Counted from the first letter of the stretch, positions 22,065 to 36,201 are shown. The stretch is DNA of 64,000 nt from Favolaschia claudopus (GCA_037176885.1 JAWWNJ010000039.1:186001-250000); one strand, 5' to 3'. Notes: generated from the sequence alone by a model not told the origin. Numbers and translations: made by a program.

Positions 22065-24675
22065 GGCGTCGGGGACGTCGACGACGATGAGCTCAAAGGG
22101 TGGATAATCGACAAGTGCAATCTCAAGTTGGCCACTGCTTTTGTACACGATCACTTGAATCTCAGATTCAACTCAACCGCATTAGGCCACCCCGATTCGG
22201 ACTTTCGGCGTGACATGTCACACACAGATCCCAAGGGGGTCCGGTCCGAAAATACTCGCCCTCCGCGGACACACCAAATCCCGCCAGCCATCGGATTATT
22301 GGGCATCCACCTGGATGTTTCCCCGCAAGCCCTGCCCCGCACTAACAGTCTATCGTAAATACGCATTCACCGCATCGCCCTATTCATCCCAATATCTTTC
22401 TGCGACCACCGCGACCCTGTATGTCGCTTATGTCATCACGTTTTCACCTGCATCACGAGAATTCACGTGAAAAAAATCAACCACCAAAACCCCTCCGTCC
22501 CGCCACCGGTCCGCCTCCCGGTCACCGTCAGTCCCGCGTGGCGAGCTGATCCCCCACCGCGTCCCACTCTCGCCTATCGCCACATGGCCCGCCGACCTTC
22601 CCATCTCAGCTTTCGGCCGACGGCTCTACTGTAAATCCACTATTTTTTTGGGGATGGGGAAGGAAGCTTTTCGCGGCCCTGCAGCAACGAACGCGTTAAT
22701 TGACCTTGTCGTAACGCCCCCACATCCTCTGACATTGTCGGCCGACTGACTGGGGGTGACGCCGCCACTGACGTTCACAACTGTATTTAACAGAAACGCG
22801 GAGAACTGCATGCAGGTTCGTGGCCCGAATATTACTCGCACCTATGCCAACCAGACACGCGCTCTGACGAAATATGACCAACCACATTGAGAGCCCGAAG
22901 CTAAACTTGAGAAAAAGACCTGCAAATCGCGAGAAAAGAGGGCCTGCAAATGAACCTGCGAAACTGTCCTTCAACTCGAGAAGCCCGATTGAACCCCCCT
23001 CTGAACGTCACTTGCAAAAATTCGCGAGAGAAAAAACATGCCATCCAACGTCGCATTTCAACCAACCACCTTCCCTTCCTTCTCCCTGAATTCCTTCACT
23101 TTCTCATGACGTCGCTTCCTTCGCTCAATATCCGACCACTAGCCCGCCTTCTCTGTCTTCCCCCGCACTTTCCCTCCCATCTATGGCAAACAACTGGCAA
23201 ACATCGACCTACGTCGTCCGCTTCTGTGTGTCCTCAGTTCGCCGTCCCCCGTTCCCCGTCGCTATGCGACTTTCCTCAATTTCCCTCGCGTCGCCCGTCC
23301 GCCTATCCTGTCTCGCCAAAGCAAACCGTATATCAACTCGTTCCCACCCACGCGCTACGCCAAGGGGCTCTATTCCATCACGCAGTCGCTCTTCTTCTTC
23401 ATGTTCGCACAAGCAGCCAAAACCCAAAAGTCTTGCAGGCTGCTTATTTCCATGGCTTTTTCTTCAAGAATAATGTCTGTATCCCCTCAAGCTCAAGTCT
23501 CGAAGTTCAAATACTAGTCTTCAAACAGTCCACGTACTACTACTAGCAACACCGCGGCCCTATAATCCCTCTCGATTCCTTGCGGACCTGCCAGTGCTTT
23601 CCAACTACTGTTTGCAAGCAAACTCCGAAATCTTTCTTCTCGCTCGCACCCACAGGGACTTCACATTTATAAGCCAGAACCCGAGAAGGAAAAAAAAGAA
23701 TTCAAACACCGCGGCCACGGCACTCTCCGTTCCGTTCCCTCACTCACCTTGCTCGCGTGCCAGGCCCGGTTCCGGCAGCCTATAGCCACGTCCAATTGCC
23801 AGCCACCAGCTCTTCCCAGCTCACCATTCAAATTTCAAGTAATACTAAAGGGACCGCGGCGGTAGCTATATACGTCTCTTTATATTGACAGAAAACTTGG
23901 GGAATTTTCGCCGTTGGCCGAGGAGGTTGATCACCCGTCCGTCCAGCGTGTGTCTGCGGGCGACGCGAGCGGACGGACGTTCTCTCGCTTTCGCTTTGGC
24001 TTTCACCGTGCAGGACGCTAGTGCTGCCTGTGTACTAACATGGTGCACTACCGGGCGATTTGTTTGTTCGTTTCTTGTCCTTGTCTTTTCCTCGGCTTCC
24101 CCCGGACGGTCAACACTGGATCTTCCTCTTACTCGCTGCTCATGGCTCTCAGTGACTCACTCGCTCGTCGACTAGTGCTTCAACTTGTACTTGTGCTCCC
24201 CGAACTCGAATATACTCGGACTACTCAAACTGGCCTTTCTTTCTCTGCGACACCCGCCCACCAACCAACCTTGAATACTGGCATCCGTCAGCTGTTTCAT
24301 CCGCATCCGCATCTTGTTTGAAAATTCGGCTATCCTATTACTACTCGAATCAACTTTAAGCAAGAACAAGGAAAGAAAACCACGGATCTGTTCGCAATCG
24401 TCATTGATTCTGTGTTCTCCCGCATCCGACCTGTTCGACGTCTTATAAATCTAAATTCATCTGCCTGCTGCCAGCTGCAGCTTGTTTACTCCCGCTCGTA
24501 CCTGACGACCCGCGGACCTCGAATCGTATGTATGTACTATACATACCACTACTTACAGTACTTGAATGTACTGTATCCGCTGGCACAAAAATTTAGCCGT
24601 GGCCAACGCCCACGATCTTGAACATCGAAACATGATGAGATGAGCGGCGCTTCACTTCAACAGCACTTTGAATTC

Positions 24676-25048
24676 TACCCCGCATCCAAGAATAATTTTT
24701 TTGTTCACGCACCCACCCTTCCTTGTCAATGAACGTGACGCATAGCCTACTACCCCGCATTCATTCAGTCTAATTATACTTGTGTATATACCCCGCCGCC
24801 GATGTACTTGGCTGCCAGGCTGGCAAGCCAGGCTTCCTTACTTGGACGACGGATGTTGAACATGATGGTTAGCCGTTTGCCTATTATGCTGTTGCGTTCT
24901 CAGCTATTACAGTGCCTTTCTTTAGTTTGAGTGAATTGATTAATGTTATACTCGACTCGGGCTGGAATTTGCCGGAGATCTTGTTCGAACTCGAAGTACA
25001 ATTCAATACAACTTCAACACAGCAGCGATATCTGCCTATACCCCGCAT
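24676..25048 (+). repeat. Direct repeats of TACCCCGC
   Basis: TACCCCGCAT occurs at 24676, 24751 and 25039 and TACCCCGC at 24789, all on the same strand within 373 bp. The core reads GCGGGG on the other strand and fits the SYGGRG consensus of CreA/Cre1-type carbon repressors (established knowledge of the motif), but there is no adjacent gene. Confidence 0.4.
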
Positions 25049-28000
25049 TCAACGTGAACTCTAAACTCTACGCCTGAGTATAGTATAATACTATAAGTAC
25101 AAGTACTGGCCGGCTTAGTTCCCTCGAGCGCGTGGCATGAGAAGGCCTTCGACGCGTGAGCTCTCACGCGCAGGACAAGCTGGGGAATAAGCTCTACTTC
25201 AAGCGCCAGTAGAAATACCCTGGGCTCGTCATTGGCGGACTGAACCGTCAAATAAGTAAACGGGGGAGGAGGAGAAGGGACTTGAAACAGAGGGGCTGAA
25301 TCGACGGGAGAGAAATTCAGTTAAACTGTAAACATTGGGGGTAGGCGTGACAGTGGCTTTTCGGATCCTGTTAGTGAGAGTCTGGGTTGGGAGCAAGTCA
25401 GTAACTTGAAGCAAGATCGAGAATTGAGCCTGCGATTGAGTGACAGGAACAGGTAATTGGGATGTCGTCGTGGCTTGAGTGACAGAGCCTGCAATTTGGG
25501 GGTTGTTTTCGTCGGAAGAGGGATTCGCATCGCCGCTCACTGCGTAGCGATATTGATACAGAGCTGTATCCGTACTGAGATCGAGTGAGGTGTTACTAAG
25601 TAGGAGGGAATTAATGTTGTTTTAATCATACGAGTAAGGAACTTGGACCCACAAGTTGAACTTCAGATTAACCACGTTTGATCCCTCGTTCGATCGGGCC
25701 GTTGTTTCTATTCGGAATGCTGTTTGGTTTAGTCGGATTCTAAATGAAGTGAACAGACGGTTTTAATTGCTGCAGTGTTGAGAATAATTGGTGCCTCAGG
25801 CCTCAGGCACTGCCAAGAAAAAACACAAAGAAGAATTGAAGGATGCTGGTGGATGAACCTCGGATTTCCCTAGCTTAGAGAATTTGCAAACGTTCAAGAG
25901 AATACACGGATTTCAAATCCATCGAGAGCAGTCGAGACTTTACGTGTGCCAACAGGAATGGGAGAGAAATTCAACTTGAAGGATGTCAGTGGATGCAACA
26001 TCTCCGCGTGCGCTGCCCGGCTTACCTCAGAGAAAGCCTGGCCTTGCGCAGTTCCAACGTTTAGAAATATTCAACGTAAGTCAGCATGGACTCAGACACC
26101 GAGCGTGGCGAGCACGCAATTTCCGAAACGCAAACTGAACGTGCAAGCGATTCCTCGCGTGGTTTCTGCCAAATGCAAGACACATCGTCGTGATTTTTTG
26201 CGTGTCTGAATCAGGCGTCAGTCTCAAAACTTTTCAATTCAAACGTGCGTTATCTTACCGTTCAGCTTCGGAATCAACGAGTGTGGCATGGCATCCTGAG
26301 ATATCTCCGGATTTATGGTCCGTGTCGAGGCGAGGGTATTGGCCCTTGCCCTGGCCTGTGCCTTAGCTACATACAACGTGCTGCCCGAGCTTCCGCGGGT
26401 GGCTGATTGGTGGATTGGTTGGTAAGTAGGTCGAGTCAACGACTCAGAAGAAGGTACGGAAGGAAAACGGAAAATGCCAGCACCGGAATCCGAACGGTTC
26501 AGAGATTGGCTGAAGAAGAAAAAAAAGATCAACGATAAACGAAAATACTTCACACGGACTTGAAAAAAAGTGCCGAAGCTTTGAGAGCATCTGAAAAGAG
26601 TACACATTGTAACACAAGTCAATGTTAACGTTGGTTCCAAGGCGTTCCCGTTGATCTCCCGGGATCCGTTTCACCAGGGGTAAAATTCCGAGACTCCGAG
26701 TAGACGAAAGGTCGGTAGACTGTAGTGCTGCTTTTCTTATCGGATGCCGACAATGCGGTCGCGAATGTTGCCTGGATCAGGATCACCAGGAATCACCACA
26801 CAACGGAGGCCAATACCGCCTCGCGGGTGTTGATTTTCCTGACTAACCCAAGTCGGAATAGTGGTGGCTGACCTACAAGTTCTCGTATCTGTTGAGGCTT
26901 TTGAGCGTGTATGTAAGTTGGCGACATTTGGTTCCGTTGATTCCAAAGGCTTGACATGTTTTAAATCCTTTGAGCGGGGCCGACGTGCTTGGCGGCGGGA
27001 TGTTTACGGGATGTGTTTTCTACCTCCGTGGAATCAAAAATCGCGACTTTTGAGTAAGTAATTTCGGGACACCGCGCCTTGGTGGTCGGTCAAGCACCTT
27101 GAAGTTCAACTTGCCAGCAAGTCGAAGGGTCCTCACGAAAATTGGAGATGCCTCGAGAACTGCCGTATCTCAGCGTATCTCGGTCCTGTTGCCCGGGATG
27201 TTCATCTTCGATGAGGCGGAAGCTGATGCGAGCGTCGCGAAGAATACGGGACATAAAACAAGCATCTCTTCATGGAAGAAAGAAGGACAAGAAAAGCGAG
27301 TTGGGATTTCCGATTCGCTGCATCACTGCTTATCGCTCGGCAACCAAATTGATCAGATCGGCGATCACAGTTTGATGGATGGGTTGAACGGACCTACAGT
27401 TTGCTCGCAACCAATCGTCGCATCTTGGTCGCATCTTGTGTGCTCAACGTTCAGGCGACGCTTTGACCCGCGGTACTATTTCTTGGCACTCTGTTCCGAC
27501 ATAGCCGACCGACTGCGGGATAGGCGACCGCCATAACACAGGTCCGTGGCGACACTGGCGAGCAACAGGCTGAAAGCAGGGCAATGTTCATCTCTTGCAA
27601 CCCTGCTGACCCTGGCTGTAGTCAATATGCTGTATTGCTATCAACCTCCCCCCCCCAAGCGGTCACAGCATCGTCGGCGGCATTTTCAACGCCAGACTCG
27701 GAGTTTCTTGTTCGGAAATTCGGCCATGATGGGATGCACTGTACGCTACCTGCGCTACCTGTACAAATCTTCCCCAGACTGCCCCGCTCCTCCACTCCAT
27801 GGCACTATCTAGTTCTGCTCCGTGCAGTACATAAGCAGGCGCTTCGGCTCGGGCTCGGAAGACAAGCGGTACTCGACTTGAAAGTTGAGGCTTCCTTCTC
27901 GGGAAGCGGACTATCAGACAGCCCGGGTTTTCTCTTGTTCGTGCCCGCGCTGGCGTCGCATTGTGTACCCGTGCGCACTTTGATGTTTTAATTTATCAGC

Positions 28001-31000
28001 TCTTTGGAAAAGGCAAGAATCGTATCGCCATGTTCATTTAATTTTGTCCCGGGGCCCAACAGTCAGCGGTCCCAGGCGCTCCCTGTTATTAAAATTGTAT
28101 GGCTACAAGAGCTTCGTTGCACTGGACAGTCATCTTTGAATCTGTCTTGCTTTCAAATAACTAATCCGAACACACCTACCGGTCATCCAGCGGCCACGGA
28201 ACTGTATCGTTCAGCACCATACAAGATCTTGACTGCCCGAGGTGTTTTGTTCTGATCAGCAAATATCATTCAGTGGGTGTCACCTCAAACTCATCAAGTT
28301 ACTACTTCATCCCTAAGATAGTCGCGGGGTAGCGGGGTCAACATCTTGACCTCCGTGAATTCAGTAAAGGGCTTACCTGTTCGCCGATCTTTCTTATCCT
28401 CCTCGGAGCGGGGTCGGCTCTGCTCGGCTGTGAGGGTGGCTAATAGTTTGCTGGCAGGATGTACGGACTGAAGGTCAGTATGTGTGTTCGCTATTCGCGA
28501 AGGATGTTGAACTCCGACTCCGATTAGTTCTCCACTCCGTGTCAGCCAGCAAGTATGAGTGGTTAGTTTCAGCTTCATTCAAGGGGGTGCCGCATCTCAC
28601 CTATTCAACGCCGAAGAGTATCAGGAAAATTGGTGTTTTCTCGGATTTATGCTCACCACTTGGAATTTCGCCCTCGTTTTGCCTTTCTTGTGCACGGGAT
28701 CAGTCGTCCCGACATGTTGCCCAAAGTTCAACCTGGCTCCGAGTCTCCGCCGCAGGTCTTCGTCCGCATCCGGCAAATGAATTATTCTGCTCTTCCCGAT
28801 ATGTTCAATTTCCTCTCGAGGTTATTTCTAATCTTGGCACTATCCCGCCCGGAACTACCCTTGCTCTATGTGTATTCCGATTCTGAAGATTGGTATTAAA
28901 TCACCAGATACTAGCATTAATCTCCTTGCATCTAAACTCAAATACTGACAATGAGAGCGACAGAGAGAACATATTGGTCATCGCACCCGACACTCTTCGG
29001 TGTCCATTGCCTCCAAGCGGTTTACTTTGTCATCAAGAACCCTTCAATTGGCCAGCACCACTTTCAATAGTAATTGAACCTGCAACGCCGACCGACTAGC
29101 TATGAAACACCGTTGTTACCGGAGCGCCTCATCCTCATACCCAACGTGGATTGGTGGAGCGCTATGTATCTTCAACAACTGATATCGGGCTTGTTCCGTT
29201 ACACACAGAGGCCGATTTTTCTACTTGATTGGGTCCCGACGGATTACAACGGAAATTCTCCCATCTATTGAAGAAAACTTGTCGGTGCTGTCTATCTTTG
29301 CCCGTTCAAACTCGAACTCGCCCTCAGGACATTTCCCGTGAGTGGATACGATACTGGCACCTTCCTTCAAGCATGCACGTCCCGGCAACTGCGAAAACTG
29401 TTTTCTTGACCAATTCTTGACTCGACAGTTGAACTCTTTGTTCGACAAATCTCTGTGCCTGGTTTGAGCGGTCGAGTCTCGGAAAAACTGATTCAGGTAA
29501 AAATCTACTACGTTTCGTCTATTTACCTCGCTATCAAGCTATCAAACAATGAGCATGGGCGCAGGATGGGGACATGGTGTATCTGTCCGATGCGGGGCAC
29601 ATTAACACTGCGTCCGTTCTGTTCGAAAGATTAACTTTCTGTCGGAGTCTCTGTCCAGAGGGAAGTTCCGCTTTGGCAAGGTTTGGCATTGTGACCAGTA
29701 TCTCGAGTCAGCGGTATTGATGATATTCTAGCGCCCATTATTCTTGGCTTTCGTATTGGCCGTTCATTTTCAACATCGAGACCAAATCGAGACCCGTCAT
29801 GATGGAGAATGTGTCGAGTGTATATACTACCATAAAACCTTTCACACATGTTGTCGATAGTTGTATCATCGCATTGCGGGGTATGAACATCACTGCGGGG
29901 CTCCTCTGTCCCCGTCCCCGGACGGTTTGCAGTCCGAGTCTTGAACACAGTCACGGTACAGCCTCTGTCCCCCTTCATAGTATTGCTTTCGACGGCGCCG
30001 GCGATACCGCTGACCCTCATTGGCGCAATTAACCCGATCTTCGTCGGGTTCCTTTAATTATCCGGGCGTGCTCTTGGATACATGGCCATTACCACGACGA
30101 ACGCGGCGTTACAGTTATTTTCAACCATTTTGTCGGCAGTTTCCGAGCTGAGTGATCGCAATGATCGCAACGTTTTCCTTCCAACCAACCGCGTTGAACG
30201 GCCAGCGGAATGCTTTCAATCCGCATCGCTCGGATACCCTTCCCCTCTAATGCTAGCGGTAGCTGCTGGCAGCCATCTCGCAAACTGCCAGTCACACACT
30301 GTGCATTTTCTTTGTTGAAGATCGACGCTGTCGCAACTGGCTGTCTGTCCCTGCAGGTCGAACATCTATGCTTCAAGTTGACTGACTTGCGACTGTTCTA
30401 TGGCCAAGGAAACAAATCGCAGACACAAAGGCGAAACAGGTAACAGGTAGTTCTACGCAACACAACACGAGCATGACTAGCCTATCTCAGCTGGTTTCTT
30501 TACTCCGAGCCCTTCAGGTTTCTTCCGCGTTACGGCTGCAAAGAGTTGTTATATTGCCGGTAGGTAGCTAGGTCAAGAATAGTCCCGACAGTCTAATTGT
30601 GCAGTATGCCGTGCCTTGCCGTCTCCGGACTGGGGTCGCAGCTGCCAACTCTCCCTCCACAGGCACAGAACATATCATAAAATCGTACCTGCCAGTGCCA
30701 CCGTGACTATCGGGTCTGGGTTCCCTGCCCTGGTATGCATTTGCTTGTAGGTTCCTGCCTGGGCCGTCCCATCCTCAGGCTTGCCTTGGATTGATCCGCT
30801 GCGGCAACGTACGGCACACGAAGAGTTAGTGTACAACTACAAAACAGTAAAGCATCTTCCCGTCACTTCCAAAATCGACAAGGAAGGCCTTGTACCCTGT
30901 ACTTTGATAACCTGTTGCCGCGGCGGGAATCCGTTACGGTGCGGCGCCATTTTGCTAGTTGGTCCCCGGAGAGCTTCTCATTCCTTGAACCGCGCGTTTT

Positions 31001-33232
31001 CTCATGACCTTCATGCCAGTACGAAGCGACAAGTGTACTTGAAAGCTTCTCTCGAGAACGTGGTCCGATCGGACGTTACAATCTTCCAATTTTTTCTGCT
31101 GACCATTGTCGTGCAATTTCAGCGGCCGTCGCACATAACCCTCTCCCGTTCTGCTTTTCGTTTCCGGTGCTTATTGATTGCGTTACTTCGAAGGCTGATC
31201 ATGATACACTATTTGCGATTTGGCATCGGATTTTACGGTCTTGCTGATTCAGGAAAGTTCAGGACTCTTGTTGCACTTGGATATTCTTTGTTTCATCCGT
31301 TTTTTCTCAGTCTTGGTGGTCTATTTTTCACTCCCGAAGTCAATTCTCTGCCGGGCCACTGTCTCGAGCATTTCTTTTAGGAAAACCGCCTGAATCCGTA
31401 CCTTGCCATCATGGTGTTTGTCATGCTTGTTCACACCTCAAACTTGCAATTAATCCTCCGAAAAGCCGCTCTCAACCTACATGTTTACTTCCGGGCACTA
31501 AAACACCGCAAGAATTTTCTCTCTCTGGTGCGAGTAAAGAGGACGATCTCAAGAGGTTTATCTTGCCGGGCTGGCCTGATGCTGGCGAGTCTTGAAAAAT
31601 TCAAGAAGCAAAATTCCACAATTGGACCCTGCCAGACAAATGGCCGAGGCTGTCAACAGTGTTTACGGCCACACTCATCCCGCCGAACAGAAAAAGATGT
31701 TCCCGCCCACGCGGGTACCATCCCGCCTATCTAACACGCCATTACACATCTTGATCAACCTCCGTCTCCGCTGCTTAACGATCGAGCATCGACAAATGCA
31801 GGTAGGTATTCTGTGAAGGCGGCGGGCACGTCGCCCCTCATCTCTATGCGCGCTGATCGCAAATGCGTCAGCCTCTGAAGGACTCGTTTTACTTGTGTAT
31901 TCAATCCACCCACTAGCACCGAAGAACCCGACGCGCTATAACTGGTCTGTGCTTGCCGCGGCGGAATACAATCGCTGAATTGTACATCCAAGAGATAGCT
32001 TTCACCTCGTGTCGTTTGGTGGCGGCTTGCTGCGAACTCTAATCCGTCTTTCATTCGGTTTTTAGATACCCGTATCTGTTCTATTACTGGAGCCCGCACG
32101 GCAAGGTTTGTTTCTCCAAGAGACTAGATTCCCTGCTGTTCTTCATGCGCCAAATAATATTGTGAACATTCTCCTAGGACTCATTACTGCTCACCAGAAG
32201 GACCTTCCCGGTAGCCAGATACTCGTTGGATACGCCCGAATATCTTGGGATTCATCTGCAAAATCATCAACGGCTAAATTACAGGTACAAAGTGTACTCG
32301 GTCGAACTCGGAATCATTGCCTTCATTGCCTCCATCGAATTCAAATCGAAGAACACCTTTCAGAGTCAGGTGGGTAAGTAAACCATTGAGATTGTGCTCG
32401 AACTCCTCGGCCCTCAAACAACTGGCTTGAGAGCTTCTTCCGGTGTGTCCTTCCAGTACATCGCTATTTTCAGCATTCATTGAATAGCAATTGAACTTGT
32501 ATCAATGATTGGCAAACTCTGATACTTTCGCATTCAAACGGTATTCGTCCAGGTGCTAAGGGCAACACGCACGCTACATCATGATCTTCTTTCCGAGTCT
32601 CTGCAAATACTGTTGAGCGTTGAAACCGCGGCAGAAAAATCCAACGTACCCGCAATTAGTGTATGTATTATGCACTCACCCGGTTCCAAAGCCTTACTGA
32701 TCGTTCCATCCACGGTCGAGTTGTGGAATCTACCGGATGAGCTGATGGTACGGGAATAAGCCACGCCTACATCCGTTGAGTGCCCAATCCGAGGCTCGGC
32801 ATCGATCGTTCAGTCGGTGAGTTCCATGAAGGCGGACCACGAACGTTCAGGCTCGGGAATACTGATGGAATACCAGCGAGATAACGAGCACTCAGTGAGG
32901 TAATAGGCGGCTGATCTTAGGGAGCGAGTTGAAGAGTTGAAAGCCTACCGATTACGCAGTGGATCATTTCAACGACTCTGAACATATCAACATTCAAAAG
33001 AGCCTTTACCACTTCAACCAAACTTGAACCCAACGGAGTTCACACGGCCAGGACATTCGGGATGTCTCGCACAAGTGCCGTAACTTTCCCGTACCCCGCA
33101 CAGAAGTTGCCGCCCCCCCCTTCGCCGTGATGTACGCTGTAAAAAAAAAACCGGGCCGGCCTTGCGCGCAAGTGCGACGACGGAGAACTCAGAACGAACA
33201 GGAGCACGCGTACATGTGGTACGTATGCACCT

Positions 33233-33330
33233 ACCCGAATAAATTGCTGATTTTCGACGTCGACCATCCCCGCGCTGTTCACACGCCCCCAGATATTGAC
33301 AAGACGTCCTTTTGGTTAGGCCCGGCGGTC
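33233..33330 (-). repeat. Dispersed repeat, copy B
   Basis: The reverse complement begins GACCGCCGGGCCTAACCAAA, continues with a TTGTCAA block, then TGTGAACAGCGCGGGG and ATTTATTCG. The same ordered blocks are found at 14350-14436 in the opposite orientation. Homopolymer runs (C and A) lie just beside it at 33112-33152. Confidence 0.6.
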
Positions 33331-34529
33331 CGTGCAGTGACGACGACGAGAGATGAACAGTGAACAAGCATGGTTGGGTTTCGTTTTTGGTATAGGCTGG
33401 AATAGCGGCAGCGCGAATCAGGGTTCAGAGTCCGCGGCGCAGGTTTATTGGGTCAAAGCGGCATGTAGCAATATGCGAAATAATAGATACTAGGCACAGA
33501 AGAGGCTGCAATAACCCCGAAGCCGACGCTCAAGCAATGTCGCTTTCGACGGAAGGGTGGAGGCGCAACTTCAGCGTACAGTAAGCAGGGCATTCCTCGG
33601 AAATGTGATTCGTTCAGTCCTTTCAGGATGCTAAGGTGGTGTCCAAGGAATTCTGAACGACGCGACGCACTGTCACAAGTCAATGTGGAGGGGGTTTCCT
33701 TGGGACCAGAATGGCTTCGATGGATCGAAGATGCTTCTCGAGTCTGAAGATAACGAAGTCAATGAATGCGGACTGTCAATTAGGAGGACCGGAAGACCGT
33801 TCATTTTTGGTTTTGTGGACTTCATATCCCCCGTACTTCTTTCAGGGCACATACCGAGAAATTTTCGGCCCGTGTTTGTAAGTTGAAAGAAGGCGTACTT
33901 GTGAGGTTGCTTCGGTTTCGCCGAGCGGATCGAGAGTACTTATTTCTGGCAATCGAATATAAAAGACATTGAACGTTGTTCCATGGACTCACTTAGACTG
34001 TTGGTCCGCATGTATTAGGCTGTATAGCCGATGCAGGTTGCGGCCGTTGATATTTCTGTAGAACCAGAAGGACTCACGTTGAGATATGGATGATTGCACA
34101 ATTCACCGATTCGAGACGGGTCTGAGAGCATCGTAGGCCTTATGGACCTTGAAGTGGATTGAACCAGGGTAATGAAGGGGATGATGAAGAGGTGTGGCAT
34201 GCCAAATTGAGGAGCGTATGTTTTCTGGCCTTGAAGATCACAAAGCCACTGAGGACATTGCAAGGAAACAGAAAAGGAGATAAAGGGTCGGCTCGAGGAA
34301 TAGATCTTCCAGGCGGCTCATAGACATGAGGTTTTAGAGCCGTATATCGCGCTTTTGTAAAGTGTGGGTGCGTGACTTGAAAGAGCAAATTCTCTTTCCC
34401 GGTTGCGGTTTACAAATCAAGAAAGGCGTTATTTGCTGTACACTGTAAGTTAGCAGCCAGCAGCAGCGCTGAGCGGAGCGTCTCGGGACAGACAAATTCT
34501 TCGCCTTCGAGTGATTGTGGTGGATCCAA

Positions 34530-35510
34530 ATGAGGCGTTTGTTTGGCTCTCAACTTCGCCACTCGCTTAGGCGAACGATGACCACGTCCATCCCGCGCGA
34601 CGTTCAAGAGTTCCTCGACTCATATCCACACGGCTCCAACGATACTAGACAAGCAGATAACTTGGGATTCTACACTAACGCGCTCAGATCTCGTCCGGAT
34701 GATCTACTCATCGAGGAAATGCACGAGCAGTAAGTTTCTCGAGTAGACGCGTCTTTGCCGGCGTACTCAGAGTCTTTCCAGGTGGCACGGCGACTACAAC
34801 AAGCTTGAGCGAAAGCACGGGTTCATTCAGTGGTTGTGAGTACGTCGGATACTCCCGTCTACTACAAAAGTTTACAGAACACCTCGCCGCACAAACAGAT
34901 TTCCGATCCGTGAACATGGAATGAATTTTGAGTCGCAACCCCTTCAGCCCCACGAGCTCACTGCGATAAAGGCGGATCCGCGTGCTCTTGAGCGTCTATT
35001 AGCATCGTACAAGCTCATGCTCGACTTCTATGGCATGCGCCTGGTGTCCGAGCAGACGGGCGCGGTGGATCGTTCCATGCCCCCTCGGAATTTCCAGCCC
35101 CGCTATGAAAACCTCGTCCGTGAGTTATGGCTGCTGCTGTTTGCACGTCATAGGGAAACTCAATGCTCGATTCCTTAGGCTCGTCGCACAATTATCTCCG
35201 CATCTCGCGCATCCTCAAGTGTCTCTCTGAATTCGGCTTTGAGCATCTGAATGCGGGCTTCCTTTTGCATGTACTTAGCGAGCAGAGTGAGGCACAGGAG
35301 CTAAACAATCCGGGGCTGCGGAATAGCATGGATCGTTGGTGGGCGAATTGTATTCGGAATCAAGAAGAGCGGGAGTGGATAGGTGGAATCATTGCCAAAG
35401 TGCGGCAGAACGACGGATACGTCTTCACGAGGGAGATGTACGCGGCGGCGTTGGATCAGCGCCAAAGGACAGGCAGCTTTCGGAGTGAGGATATGAAAGT
35501 CGAGCTTTAG
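34530..35510 (+). CDS. OGFR-domain protein
   Basis: It carries the conserved region of the opioid growth factor receptor family, a domain widespread in fungi with no known fungal function. The start is ATG 34530 (MRRLFGSQLRHSLRRTMTTS); ATG 34578 is a second option, and the Arg-rich leader of the longer form would suit a mitochondrial or basic N-terminus. Blocks in order: QADNLGFYTNALRSRPDDLL, WHGDYNKLERKHGFIQWL, FPIREHGMNFESQPLQPHEL, YKLMLDFYGMRLVSEQTGAV and, after an intron, HNYLRISRILKCLSEFGFE. They match the family order (EQWxGDYxxLExxHxxIQWLFP, RExGMN, LMLxFYG, NxLRIxRILKxL). Three short introns; stop at 35510 after MKVEL. Complete. Confidence 0.85.
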
Positions 35511-36201
35511 ATTCGAATTGTAGATGGGTATATGGCAGTAAGTATCATATGTAAGTAGACCAATAATGATAGACCTGGGGAATTTTCAGTAAGGTAGTTT
35601 GCGAGGTGATATGAGAACTGACCAGTGAATAAATTAGTTAGAACATACACGCTCCAGAGCCTCAATCAAAACCTTCTGCCTCCGGTGCTCATACATTGAG
35701 CTCACGGACGATAATAGCTGACCAATGGTCTCGAAAATTTGTTCCTGTGGATGCTGGTGATCTGCAAGAATCACCTGAATTGGATGAGAACGATTGCAAA
35801 AGTTCAAGACGCCAGGAGAAGCTTTACCGAATACCCATTCGTAGTGAGATGAATTCGAATTGTTGGGCCCTCAAGCAAGGCGACCGACGCCGTAGCGCCA
35901 AGAGGCTCAGAGGACGTGAGCCTGAACGACGCGATGGAAGAAACAGAGGACTCCTCCGCTAGAGCCTGTTGGAGCTCATCGGCACAGAAATTGTGTGGAT
36001 TTTCCGTGGTGTCTCTGGTGTCCTCCAAGCGGCGAGGGGTCGAGAAATCGGGTTGCAGCTGGTCGGCGCAGAGAGTGCTCATGCAGGATCAAGCATAACA
36101 CAGAGAGATGAACCAAGAGAATCACAGACAACTGTAGCCGGTATTTGGCTGAGCCGTTCAAACGATACTCGTCCAAACGCCCAAAAAGGCAATTTCTTAT
36201 C
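35511..36201. other. Intergenic region before the amidase gene
   Basis: It should contain the OGFR gene 3' end and the amidase promoter. Open frames on both strands show no recognisable product. Confidence 0.5.

Larger units (their letters stand above)
22065..34529. other. 12.5-kb gene desert
   Basis: No domain-bearing exon chain was found on either strand. The first 2 kb upstream of the Ecl1-like gene is C/T-rich on the + strand and probably holds its promoter and 5' leader. TACCCCGC repeats lie at 24676-25048, a near-palindrome at about 25791-25810, a hairpin at 30031-30050, and dispersed repeat copy B at about 33233-33330. The longest frame (30781-31380, +) has no recognisable features. 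The region may contain decayed transposons or long non-coding transcripts. Confidence 0.45.

Noticed and set aside
22950..23546. 198-residue open frame on the + strand upstream of the Ecl1-like gene
   Set aside because: Low-complexity Pro/Ser/Leu composition from C/T-rich DNA, no domain, no splice context. More likely 5' leader or promoter DNA of the minus-strand gene.
25910..25935. Possible tRNA B box (GGATTTCAAATCC)
   Set aside because: Lacks the invariant GGTTC core and there is no A box or acceptor stem. No convincing tRNA was found in the window by eye.
30781..31380. 199-residue open frame in the gene desert
   Set aside because: About the longest frame expected by chance in a window of this size; no domain and no consistent neighbouring exons.
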